Source of the DNA: Pisaster brevispinus
Lineage: Eukaryota; Echinodermata; Asteroidea; Forcipulatida; Asteriidae
Assembly (NCBI GenBank): GCA_023634235.1
Contig: JAMKCF010000001.1
Coordinates: 32,002,272-32,066,271 of the forward strand
Direction: 5' to 3'
Length of the DNA stretch: 64,000 nt
The number at the start of each line of letters is the position of its first letter. The first letter of the stretch is position 1. A program made the translations under genes and the position numbers. The notes beneath the pieces were generated by a model. That model worked only from the letters and a program-made list of their open reading frames with translations, did no database searches and was not told the DNA's origin. Shown here piece after piece: positions 45,880 through 58,500 of the stretch.

Positions 45880-46145
45880 AAAATGGCGTCAATTTGTGCG
45901 ACTTGAAGCCAAGTCGTAGATTTTGTCAATGATCGTTATTGACGTCAATACCCATAACTTGGGGCAAAAGTCAAAATTATTTGGTGTCAGTGTTTATGCC
46001 GATTTGAGAGGCACAAGTCGTGAATTTTGTCGAAAATTGGCGTTATCTTTAATACTAACGACTTAAAATATGGCACAATTCGTAAAATTCGTCAATATTC
46101 ACGACTTGGAGCGCATGTCGTGAATGCGCCATAATATTGATGTCA
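45880..46145. repeat. Cluster of inverted GTCGTGAAT/ATTCACGAC motifs
   Basis: AAGTCGTGAATTTTGTCGAA, ATTCACGACTTGGAGCGC and CATGTCGTGAATGCGCC alternate in orientation, with several GACGTCAAT and TTGACGTC sites. It is probably a degraded palindromic element. Confidence 0.5.
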
Positions 46146-46881
46146 AAACTTGATTTGGCAAATAATCAGAAGGCCTTATGAATGACATTCAATATCAGAA
46201 TATAGGGGGGGGGGGACACTCTCCAGGCAGGTTCAAGCTAGTCCCGCTCTTAGTAATTTTTTCTTGGCTCAACCCAAAACTAATCAACTATAAACTTTGG
46301 TTAGAAAAGGCTTGGATGACATGATATGGTGGGTATGGGCTTCAGTTTAAAGACCAAAATGAGGGCTGGTAGTAGGTTTTCTCTACGACTCTCTAGCGGC
46401 CAAAACTACGTGTTTTTTGTTGTTGAAAAACTCACTACTATCATAATTGTATTTCTTTATCATTGTCTGCAACTAAATTTGTCCATTACAAAATCATAGT
46501 CTCATTTTTTCTGCAGAGAGAAATATCCATCATGATAGTAATACACAGTTTAAAAAAAAAAATCGTTTATGTTAAAATGGACTAGCAGAACGCATGCTTT
46601 TTGTTCCCGAATATTTTTTATTGAGGCACACAGCTGCACACACTGCCCTCTCGTGTTGAAAAAGCAAAACACAAAAACACAAAAAACACCCACCACTTTT
46701 CGACTCGTTCGACTGGTTCCACCGGCGTATGTACGTAAGGAAATATATTTTTTGTATGGGTACCAGACAAGAATTTATAAACAGCGCGACGTTCAATTTT
46801 TGTACAATCCGGTATCATGACATGGCGAAAAAAACTTGATTTTAGCAGAGTTTAAGAGAGGAAACGTACAATTATTTCTCA

Positions 46882-46998
46882 ATGGACACCAAAGAAGACA
46901 CTGGAGAACTTTGTGGACGTCACAAATTTCCAACAACAGTGAAATACAAGGACGAAATTGGATCATCCACGACACAGTCTGGCAGCGGCAAAGCAAGG
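46882..46998 (+). CDS. MASTL: MASTL exon 1: N-terminal extension
   Basis: Thirty-nine codons from [20 protein letters not shown], ending phase 0 at AGG|GTAATT. Human MASTL has a similar-length, poorly conserved extension before the kinase. This is the only MASTL exon placed by phase and position rather than by similarity. Confidence 0.7.
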
Positions 46999-49515
46999 GT
47001 AATTTAAATAATATTTATAACATTACAATCACAATACCGAATCAACCACACAGCTCAGGTACAGTGGCTGGTGAGTGAGTCAGCAGACTGAGCTGATCTG
47101 AGCAGAGTGGCGACTATTTTTAAAAGTATTGTCAGCCCCATTTCGCTGGATTCCCTCCGTGACATTCATCTTTAACTTTAACCAACTGTTAACTCAACAC
47201 TCAACTGTACTGTCAATGTCAGTGTATGTGTAGCACTAGCCCACCTTGTTGGGCTGTTATGGCTCTCTTTCAACATCGGTCTTATTACAGTCGCCATTAC
47301 AGCCCACCTTCTATGCATGTCTAAAACGCGAAGTTTTCAAAGAACGCATAATGCGTTCCACTTTGATTGCAAATTTCTCCCACTTATAAAAATCCCATAC
47401 TACTCAAACCTACTTCATATGATTCCTTACATTTGTGGAATTACTATGATACATGACAGTTTTTACCAAATGATGACTTTGACCGGATGTGGTGATTTGA
47501 AAACGGCAAAAAAAAAACGTGTACAAAAATTACATTCAAGTTCGTCGTGGCTGGGGGCCGCCATCTTAATTATGATTATCTGCCTGCTGATCGTGAGAAG
47601 TCAGGGCACCCGGCTGATCTGGCCTTGCGCACGCACGGCAAGTCATGAATATGCATGAGTTGACGTCTTGCGGCGCTCGAACGCACAGATAGATCTGTAA
47701 GTCATTAATATGTATAAGGTGCTTTGCGCGGCGCTGTAGCTGGAAACTGGCCAATTTAATGAATATGCAAGATTACCAGATCGGACGGGCGCCCTGACTT
47801 CTCACGATCAGCGGCAGAGAATCGTAATTAAGATGGCGGCCGCCAGGCACGACGAACTTGAATGTAATTTTTGTACACGATTTTTTTTTGCCGTTTTCAA
47901 ATCATCACATCTGGTCAAAGTCATCATTTGGTAAAAACTGTCTTGTATCATAGTAATTCCACAAATGTAAGGAATCATTTGAAGTAGGTTTGAGTAGTAT
48001 GGGATTTTTATAAACGGGAGAAATTTGCAATCAAAGTGGAACGCATTATGCGTTCTTTGAAAACTTCGCGTTTTAGACATGCATAGAAGGTGGGCTGTAA
48101 TGGCGACTGTAATAAGACCGATGTTAAAAGAGAGCCATAACAGCCCAACAAGGTGGGCTAGTGTAGCACTACTCCCACATGTTATTGTTATAATATTATT
48201 ATTCATATTATTATTATTACTAATAATATATTATTAGTAATAATATTACTATTAGTCTGTTGGTTAGTACTCAGTAGACTTTTGTGGATTTTCTGGACTC
48301 AGCTCAGCGCAACGCTCAACATGCTCAATGAGAGTACAAAGAACGAAATACAGCATAACTTTTGCAAAATCAGATAAAAAAGAAGAAGCTGTAGGCGTGT
48401 AAACGTGAAGTGCAAAAAGTTTTGAATAGGATTTTTTACATTTCACTCTGCTCTCAGTCTTAACTCTTAATCTTATTAGGCTCTTATGTATGACTATGAG
48501 GTTCGTGGACAGGGTGGAGATGATAGGGAAACGAACCTAGTTCCTAGAAGTAATTGAATGCTACTCTTTTGCAGATGCCTTCGATGGATGACTTTGTAAT
48601 ACTGAAACCAATCAGCAAAGGTGCTTTTGGGTAAGCTGCTTCTCACTCATTGTGTACTCCTAACCTTTTTAGTGACTCTCCAGCAGGAGGACCAGAGCTA
48701 GCTTGTCATTTCACTTGTCCGTCAGCTTTTTCACTAGTCAATATTTCAAATGAAACAAAAATGCTCTCAAACGCTGAACTACATACACTAGCTAGCCGAA
48801 CCATTTGGAGAGAATGTTGACTGGTCCTCAGATGTTTTAACTGGCATCTGGCCAGCATACCACTGTTAACGGAGAACACTGACTCCTAGAACTATTTTAT
48901 TATTTATATTATCCCACGCCTGTCCGAATAGCTCAACCTAGCCAACCTTGTTGGGCTGTTATGGCTCTCTTTTTTAACATCTGTCTTATCATAGAACATC
49001 AAACATTCTCCCTCAGTAGCCATCTTCAAAATTTCCCTTTAAACCCATCTTTATTTGAGAGTTTACTGTACAGCGTTGGTCAGCTTGGCCTCTGTTTGTG
49101 GGACGATCGGGACCTTTCCATCAATTTAAAGATCCGGGTGTACACGGCTTGCGTGTTGAGCACTCAACTTTAATGCAGTGAGTCTTGGCCCACGCACAGT
49201 CGCCAGAAACATCTTTTGAACTCATAATACCACTTTTGTGATGGAATAGGCCAAGATGATGGTGTCAGGCCTCGAAATAACCCACTGCACCCACCATGCC
49301 CAGTGCCCACAACAATTGCCGTGGTGGTGGTGCCATGTGCATTTGCTGTGGTGCCCTTTGCAAAATTCCAATACAAATTGACATTTTCCTCATAGAGTGC
49401 CCATTACCAGAGGAAAATTGCCGTGCCCCAAAAATGAAGTTCAAGGCCTGTGATACATCGTTACCAGCAATGAGCGTTGGATTGACGCCTTATAATATGA
49501 TTGATTGAATGATTG

Positions 49516-49548
<33 letters not shown>

Positions 49549-52500
49549 CGATTGATTGATTGATTGGTTGATTGACTTTTTCTCTCCTAGCAAAGTGTAC
49601 CTTGGTCAGCGAAAGGATAAAGATGAACTCTACGCAATCAAAGTCATGAAGAAGTCGGAGATGCTGAATAAGAACATGGCCCAGCAAGTGACAGCTGAGA
49701 GGGACGCCCTTGCCCTCTCCAAGAGTCCCTTTATTGTCAAGTTGTTCTATTCCATCCAGACACAAACTAACATTTACCTGGTAAGGGTGTAGAGATAAAT
49801 ATTCTACAAAAATGCCGTGGTGCCATTTTTACACTTACGAAATTTCTGCGATGCCCTTCAAATTCTAGAAAAAGCGCGGCAATTATTGCCCTGCCCTTTT
49901 GAACATGAAATTCGAGGCCTGCATTTATTTTGAAGTTTTTGTATCCAGTAACGAACCACAAGGGAAACTGACTGGATGAGTTTTTAACAAATGGCGGTTG
50001 AACAAAGCAAAACTGACTTGAACTTGTGACCCCTGGATTAACGTGCCGGCGCTCATTACCAACTGAGCTGTCTAGCCCTAATATTGGCAATGGCAGTCTC
50101 TCTATTTTGTCAGTGTCTTTGTTCATGGGTACCAGTCAGAAGCCATTCAACCTGTAACTGCCTAACAGCCAGGATCACACCTGAGTTTACGATAACCTGG
50201 GAAGCAGCAGCAGAGGGATCTCTTTGCTGCGGGGATGCGACTTATATTTTAAAATACAAGTAATGATTTAATACTGGTTTATTATTTGATACATTGTATA
50301 AGATTTGTTAATTTTTTGGTAACTATTTTTTTATTATGAGATATTGTCTAGCATCTCAAGGCCAAACAGCCACTTCAAGGTGAGGGCTGCACTTAGGCTA
50401 ACTGATTTGGGCTGTCGACCCAAATCAAATGCCAACGGGGGCACGTTGCCACCCACTCCTGGGGCTGAAAGAGGGTTACCCCCTTCACAGCCTGTAAGGA
50501 TGTACATGTAGGCATGAGTATCATCCACTAGGAGCCTGGCTGGTACACGGACATGTACCTTCTCAACTTTTTACGAAGCAATTAATGGTTAAGTGCCTTG
50601 TTCAAAGGGCACAAGGGTCATGACCGGGATTCAAACCCACATTCTGCTGCTGACAACACCAGGGCCCAATTTCATAAAGCTGTGAAGTAGAAATCACCGC
50701 TTAGCAAATTTCTATGCTAAGCAAAAAATGAGCGGTGCACCAGTCAAAACAATATAAACTTTATGAAATTTTGGCTGGCAACCTTTTTCTGTTAAGCAGT
50801 ATATTATTTCTGTGCCTAGCAAATTTTTGTGCTTGCATGCTTTATGAAATTGAGCCCAGAGCTTGGGTTCGGTGAACCAGACCGCTTGGCCACGACTCGC
50901 CATGAAGATAAATGGAAAGCTGATAATAATTGTTTTGTACTCGTTAGGTGATGGAGTACATGATAGGAGGAGATCTAAAATCACTGCTCCACGTCTGCGG
51001 TTATTTTGACGAAGACACTGCAGTCATGTACACAGCCGAGATCGTACTTGCCTTGGAATATCTACACGACCATGGCATCATACACAGGTACTGGAAAAAA
51101 AGCTCAACAGTTGGGCTGTGTTTTAATAAACAACTTTGGCAACGGCTCATGTCGGATCACTGAAAAGGCCTCGGCACAATCATAGAGCTGCTTTAAAACA
51201 GAAAATGTTCCTTATAAAGTTTCTGCTAAGCAACAATAAGCAGGATACCAGTCACAGAAACTACATAGAAAGTGGTATTTTAGCTGGTAACCTTTTACTG
51301 GTCAGCATAATTTTGTTGTGCTTAGCTAGTTTTGTGCTTAAGCAGCAGCTTTAAAGCAGAAAATATTCCTTATAAAATTTCTGCTAAGCAACAATCACAA
51401 TAAGCTGGATACCAGTCACAGAAACTAAATAGGAAATGGTATTGTAGCTGGTAATCTTTTTCAGGTAAGCATGATTTTGTTGTGCTTAGCTATTTTTTGT
51501 GCTTAAAGCAGCTGTATGAGAATGGTCCCAGTACTTCAATGTTGTCGCTGCAGCCAACGGCCATAACCGTAGTTTGCGGCGCTTGATTCGGTTGCATTCT
51601 TACTCGTATGGAGTCAGGACTGATTCTTCAGTGTTGAAAGGGCAAGGCCTTAAACCCCAGCATTGTCTTATTAACCACTTCATGTTGGCATTTTTGTATT
51701 TATTCCGTGCCCAACCGGCACTTCGGAGCTTCTTGAGTAATCTTTTTAGCTTTGAAAGTACTGTTGCCACAATGAAACCCCGACTTGAAAAAGGGATTTG
51801 ATGACATTGTCGCATGAGAAAAAATTGAGTAGGCACTCACCGTGTTTCGCAGAACCTCGGTCGTGACCCACGGCTGATAGTCTGCCATGGTATGCTGGAT
51901 TCTCGGAACGCTCAGACTTACCTCCAATTGAGCCGAATATAATGATGAACAATGGTGGATTCTGTCCATTTGCATACGTGTACGCCACGTTTGTGCAACA
52001 ACAGGATAAAGGTTTTGAGTCGGGGGTTACACAATAATCCCTGGAAAGGGATTTTACAAGGCATGTTTTCCAGAGTCTGTTGTTGCTCTCTGTACGGGTG
52101 AAACAGCGTTTGACGGTAGGCGACTGCCTGTGCCCACTAAACACTGGACATGCTGGAAAGTTAAGGTGGATAAAACCATCAGCTGCCGGCTGTCAGCAAA
52201 AAAAGAAAAAAAATGAAAACAGTCTGAAGTATTTTTAGTTTTTTTGGTTTTTCCCTCAAACCAATGTGTATTAAGCACTGTATGCTCAGTGCTTTCCCGA
52301 GCTCTGTGAAAAAAAAAATCCACAGGCAATCACTCGGGTGGGATTCGAACCCATGACCTTTGCTTTGCTAGAGCAGATGTCTTACCACTAGACCACCGAG
52401 CTAGCCCGATGGCTAGACGTGGGTGTTCGAAGTTGTTCTCCGTAAGTCTCCTCCAAACAAATTTGTGGAAAAACATGTCGTCCGAAGTGAAGCAGTTAAC

Positions 52501-55500
52501 CACTTGTCACCAGGATTTCTGAAATTTTTCTATGCTCACCCGGGGGATTATTTTACAACACATCATCAGGAATGTGATTTCTCCGTTTTTAACCGGAAAT
52601 CCTTCTTCCCCCCCCAAAAAAAAATAAATAAATAAATAAATACAAATAAAAATTGCCCAACAGTTTTAAAATATCCTTTGGAGAACCCTGTGTGAAAACA
52701 AAGAATGTGCTTACTACATATGTGTACATGTAACTTTATTTCTACACTAGTCTTGTACGCTAGGCATTCATTTCATGCTGCCTCAATCATTGTATGAAAA
52801 CAAAGTTGACTTTTAAAAAAAACATTTAGGAATTACCCCCCAAAATTGATCAAAACACGTACCACAAGAAGCCTTAAAGTGCATCACAGAGCATGTACTT
52901 TGCACTCAAAGTTCAGATTCTTTTCACATCCCTGCATCATGTGATCCATGACTTCATTTTCTAAGGCCCTTTTGTAATCGCTAAGCAGTTTGTCTCAATC
53001 ATCTTTCAGGGACTTGAAGCCAGACAATCTTCTGGTAGCAGACGATGGTCACGTCAAATTGACGGACTTTGGACTCTCTCAGATCACTCTGAATAGAAGT
53101 AAGTAATGATAATAACTAGTTTTTATATTCCGCTTTATCTACGAGCCTCTCAAAGTGTGTAATGTATTGATTAAGCCACTGGCACTACTTTTTTAACTGC
53201 TCATGAATATATAGTGCACAGTCCATGTATGCAGGTTAAAGGTCATGCTGAGTTCTTGTAAATAAACCACTTTCCAAGATGGCGGCTATTGTGTGCTTGT
53301 GGCTACACCTACTCTGACTTAGGCCGTGTCCGAAACGGCAACTTCGGCTACAGCAGCTACGGCTAGATCGCGCGCGTCTACCTATTCTTCAACACTGGCA
53401 GACGCGCTGATCTAGCTGTAGCTGTAGCCGAAGTCGCCGTTTCGGACACGGCCTAATAAAGTATTTCCCCCTGCAATTACACCACAAAGTGCTTATCATT
53501 ATTTATCAAATTTTGAATAATGAGACCCATTTATGTAACACCATGTAAGGGTTTACATGGTGCTGGGGTGCATTCAGCAGCCACTGCCAGAAACACATTA
53601 GGGCAAACCCCATCTCTTAGTGAAAATTGTAACTGGGTTACATAACACACTGAACCAACAGCTTTATGTCCCATCCAAAGGATGAGGCAATAATGGTTAA
53701 ATGTCTTGCTTTAGGACACAAGTGTCACGACCAGGGCCCAATTTCATAGAGCTGCTTAAGCAGAAAATATTGCTTAACAATTGTCTGCTAAGCAGAAATG
53801 AGCGGGATACCAGTCATAAATTGTACATGGGACATGGTAGTTTGGCTGGTAATCTTATTCTGGAAAGCATAATTTTGTTGTGCTTAGCTACTTTTTGTGC
53901 TTAAGCAGCTCTATGAAATTGGGCCCAGGGCCCAGTTTCATAGCGCTGCTTAACGGTAAGCAAATTTTCGTGCTAACTATAGCAGAACATTTTGCTTAAG
54001 CGTAAGCGTATTTCACAGGTTAGCAAGAAAATTAGGCAGCCATCTTGAGCATTCACCATGGATTTGCATTGTTGCGTAATTAATTTTTCATACAGTAAGC
54101 ACCGGAAGGTTAGCATGCCTTTTCGTCTGCTTACGGTTAGCAGCGCTATGAAATGGAAATCGCGCAGTAAGCACAGAATCGGCCGTTAAGCAGCTCTATG
54201 AAATTGGGCCCAGGACTCAAACCCACACTCTGCTGATCAGAAACACCAGAGCTTGAGTCCATTGCCCTTGAACATTCGGCCACGACACGCCAAGTAAGGA
54301 GTCCATTACACACATTGTTGTGGATTTTTCATTTCTGTACAATCACATCCCCTATAATATTTACCCCCCCCCCCTCATATTGCCAAGTATTTTCGGAACT
54401 CCATTGGGATTTTTGTTTTTATTTGCTTTTCTTTATCTACTTCATCCTACCAGGAATAAACGTGACAGACATCATGAGCACACCGTCCTTACCTAGCACC
54501 AAGCCAGGGTCCAGAGACTACTTTCGAACTCCAGGACAACTTCTGTCTCTCACAACAACTTTTGCTTTTGTAAGTTGAGTCACTTCAATTCGAGATCCTG
54601 TTTTAGTTCTGTCTTGGGTTGATCGATTTTCAGGCAAATAATTTTTAAATTTCATTTTCCGTTGATTCATTTGATGTAAACAAAAAAAGGTTGAAATAAA
54701 TCACACTCGAATTTTCTTTGAAAAATTGACAGGAATAGTAACCTGCCTTTTCCGTCCATGGCACTGCTATCGAATTTAACCAGCTTGAAATTTGATGCTA
54801 ATTTCAAAACGAAGGAAGTTTTTCCTGAGGAAAGGGCATCTTCATCATCAGTTTTGATGTTTCGCTATCAATCTTTTTATCTTTACAGAATCAAGGATCT
54901 GTTGCAAAAACCAGACCCGTTCAGTCTCCTTTCACAACTCCGCTTACTGCGTTGGGTAACAAACCACACCACAGACCCCCACCGTCGGAACACCGCGATA
55001 GACGGGACAGATCGAGCAGTTATCTCAGTACCATAGACTTTCCCAAATCCCATGTGCCAAAAGTCGACACCAGCAGCAAACACCTGCCGATGGTTGAAGA
55101 AGGAAGTAGCAGCCATGAGAGCGTTTGCATTGCTTCCCCAATTGATAGTTCAAAGGTCGAAGGTGAAGTGTCAGAAGGGAAGGAAAATAGCATTGGTATC
55201 GTCGAGACGCCTCTGAACACTGGCGGTAGGAGACGACTGGCGAAAAAAGATTCCAGTCTAATTGGCAGTGACTCAAACAGTGTCGCCATGAGGTTATTGG
55301 AGAGTGTCTCCCCAGCTCCCCCTATCATGAGGCTGGAGTTTGATGCTTCCAGCAAGAACTCGCATTTCACATCTCCCGATCTTGGCTATGACAGTAAGGG
55401 TTCGTCAAGGAGCTTCTGTGGGCCCTCCAGCGATGGTGTGGCAAGTGATGACAAAGCAGAGTCATCTCTATGTAGTCCTGGAAATGTCAAGGCCTCAACT

Positions 55501-58500
55501 CCGTTAACATCTCCTGGTCTTGGAGGGCAGCAATCCACACCAGAAGGCACCTTCGACAACCCAAGAGTTGACCTGTCCTCCAAGAATCTTCAAGAAGGGG
55601 CAAACATTTCCACGTCACAGAGATCATACTGCACGGACAGCGATGAATTTGCAACTTCTGGGAGTTTCAAAAGCCCAGGTGTCACTCGTGGCCGGATTCT
55701 GACCTTTGACTCAAGCGAAATGTCGCAGCCTGTGGGATTCGGCGGGAGAAAGCGCAACCGCTCTGAGCTGTCGGTTATCAGCCCGATCGAGGACAAAACC
55801 AAAGGAGGGTTTTTCAGCGGGGGAGGCCACACAGGTCTGACAATGGAGATAAGTGCCATAGGATTAATTAACAGCTCCGAGACAGGTGTTCGGACACCTG
55901 CATCCAGTCTGTCTTCCTCCTCAATCAGTGAGAGTCTGGACGAGTCTGACCTCAGCAGGAGCTCAGATGTCTGCGATTCTGAAGGCGAGAGGAAGGCCAA
56001 GAGAAAGAAGAGGAATGTCAGCTTTGATCTTGAGGCCGACACTGAAAACCTCTCACCCACAGGGCTTGTCCGACCTCGTCTGAGCACGTGCTTGGAAAGA
56101 ATTGCAGAATCATCGGCTTTTATGGACGAAAAACCTTTGGACCAATCAGATTGCAGTATGGACATTCATGATGAAGATAATGCAAATGAGAGTGAGTCTA
56201 ACCAATCAGCAGGCATCATAGGATCAGGTGGTCATGATGTCACAGTGGACTTAGCCAATAAAAAGTCTTCTTTAGGGCCACCCAGGACTCCATTCAGGGT
56301 AAGTTAGGCCGTGTCCGAAACGGCGACTTCGGCTACAGCTACGGCTAGATCGCGCGTGTCTGCCTATTCTTCAACACTGGCAGACGCGCTGATCTAGCTG
56401 TAGCTGTAGCCGAAGTCGCCGTTTCGAACACGGCCTTAGAGTTCATTTAAGTAAGGGGCAATTAGCAGTACAGTGCGCCCTCTACAGTTTACCTGGAGAG
56501 GCCATTTTCCAAATAAGTGTCGACTAAAAAAAACAAAAAATACACTTTGCAACTCAGCGGGGCATGGACTGTTTAAGACCTTTAAATGGCTTAAAATGGC
56601 TCACGTGAAAAACTCACCCAAAAATATTCCATCTGATGTCGTAAACACAGAAACCTATGACCTTCATCAGTGTTTGCCCTTTTCAGTGACTAGACAGCAG
56701 GAACAACTATCTCGCTGTTTCACTAGTCAACCATATTTTTTTTCTAATCCATATTGAAAACTAAATAGGAAACACGGAACTCATAGTGCTTTTAACTAGC
56801 ATTTGGCCAGCGAAAAACCGTTGAAGAAGAACACTGTTTACAGGGCTCGAATTTGGGGAAAAAATCCACAAGACTGCAGGGCTTGTAGCCTCAAAACTTT
56901 TACTGGACCAGAAAATGTGTTACAAGACTGTAATCAAAATGAGAAGAACACTATCTACATGTACACACTGTACATGTGTACACAGTTTCACATTTGAGCT
57001 ACTTCTGGATCCCGCACTAAGAGAAGATTTATCAAGTTTTTCTTATGGGTAATCTCCAATAATCAACCGAATTGAAAGAAATTTGTATTGATCAGTTTAC
57101 TAAATAAAAAATGCACAGCGGTGTAATTATTCAAAAACACAAGACCGCCGGACTTGCACGGTTGTAAAGTTTACTGGCCCCACGCTAAAATCACTGGCCT
57201 CGGGCCTGCGGTCCAGTGTTAATTTCGAGCCCTGTTGTTTGTAAACCACAAACTTATTTTAAAAACAATCAGAGTCATCTGGTGGGTATGTGACAATTCC
57301 TGAAAAACTGGCTTGCGGGCCTGGGTTCCCCCTTATTCTAGACCCAGAACCTCTGCAATGTTACCAGTCAGGAGGTTTATAGACTCTGTGCGTCACCCGA
57401 AATACCTAACTACAGGTTTGGGTACGGCATGGACTAGTTCTTTCCCCCTTTGATGACTGCTTTACATCTTGTTAAAAAATCTGAAGGCTCAAGAAGGCTT
57501 TGAGAAAACACAAAATAAAAAAACTGAGAAATCACACGTCTGAGTTCGTCTCGCTTATGTGCTGCATTTTATTACTCCTTATTAGTCCCACAGTGCCACT
57601 CCAGCTAAGACCACCTTCAAACCAGCAGCCTGTACTCCATTCAGGACCCCAGCTTGCACCCCATACCGCACCCCCAAGAGCGTCCGTAGGGGGCCACCAC
57701 TCCGGGCTGAGGCTCAACCACAGAGGATACTTGGCACTCCGGATTACCTCGCGCCGGAACTTCTCCTACAAAATCCGCATGGTAAATTTGTTTCTTTTAC
57801 ATGACACCCTGTAGCGGTATGCCATTAGTAGACTGACTCGAGTCTAATGTTTATTTTCCCATCATGCATCACCTTATAACTCGGCTGCTCACATGTAAGT
57901 TACTGTGCTAGTATCAATCTGAATAAAGTGCAACTAGCCTCTACCTAAAAAAGGTTAACAGCTTCGTTAGGTAGAGGCTAGTTCAGCAGACTCCAGTTTA
58001 CAAACTCATTAGATCATACTAAGGTTCACTTGTTAAATCCATAGCTGTTTGTTTATTCAAGTACTAGAACAAAACGTAGAAGAAAGGATGTAGCAGTTTG
58101 CCATTAGTAGACTGACTCAAGTCTAATGTTTATTTTCCCATCATGCATCATCTTATAACACGACTGCTCACATGTGAGTTACTATGCTCGTATCAATCTG
58201 AATAAAGCTCAATTAGCCTCAACTTAATGAAGTTGTCAACCTTCTTTGCACCCCTTGAAATTGGTGTATGGACATTTCATGTTTCATTCATTTCAGATTT
58301 TGAAGTGGTTTATTTTTCAACGCAGGGAAAGCACAAAGTATACAGTGCTTATCAAGTGTTGTCGCCGAGTGGTTTAGTTCATCGGACCCAAGCTCTGGTG
58401 TTGTCAGCAGCAGAGTGTGGGTTCGAATCCCGGTCGTGACACTTATGCCCTTGAGCAAGGCACTTAACCATAATTGCTTTGTAAAAAGTGGGGAAGGTAG

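Noticed and set aside
47317..48206. Pair of similar ORFs on opposite strands (47317-47658 and 47808-48206)
   Set aside because: They are the two arms of one inverted repeat, so the likeness follows from the hairpin, not from two genes.
51746..52144. 132-codon minus-strand ORF in MASTL intron 4
   Set aside because: Interrupted by no introns but without any recognised domain. It overlaps other ORFs in the same place.
55590..56165. 191-codon minus-strand ORF
   Set aside because: Antisense shadow of MASTL exon 7, which has strong homology and splice support.
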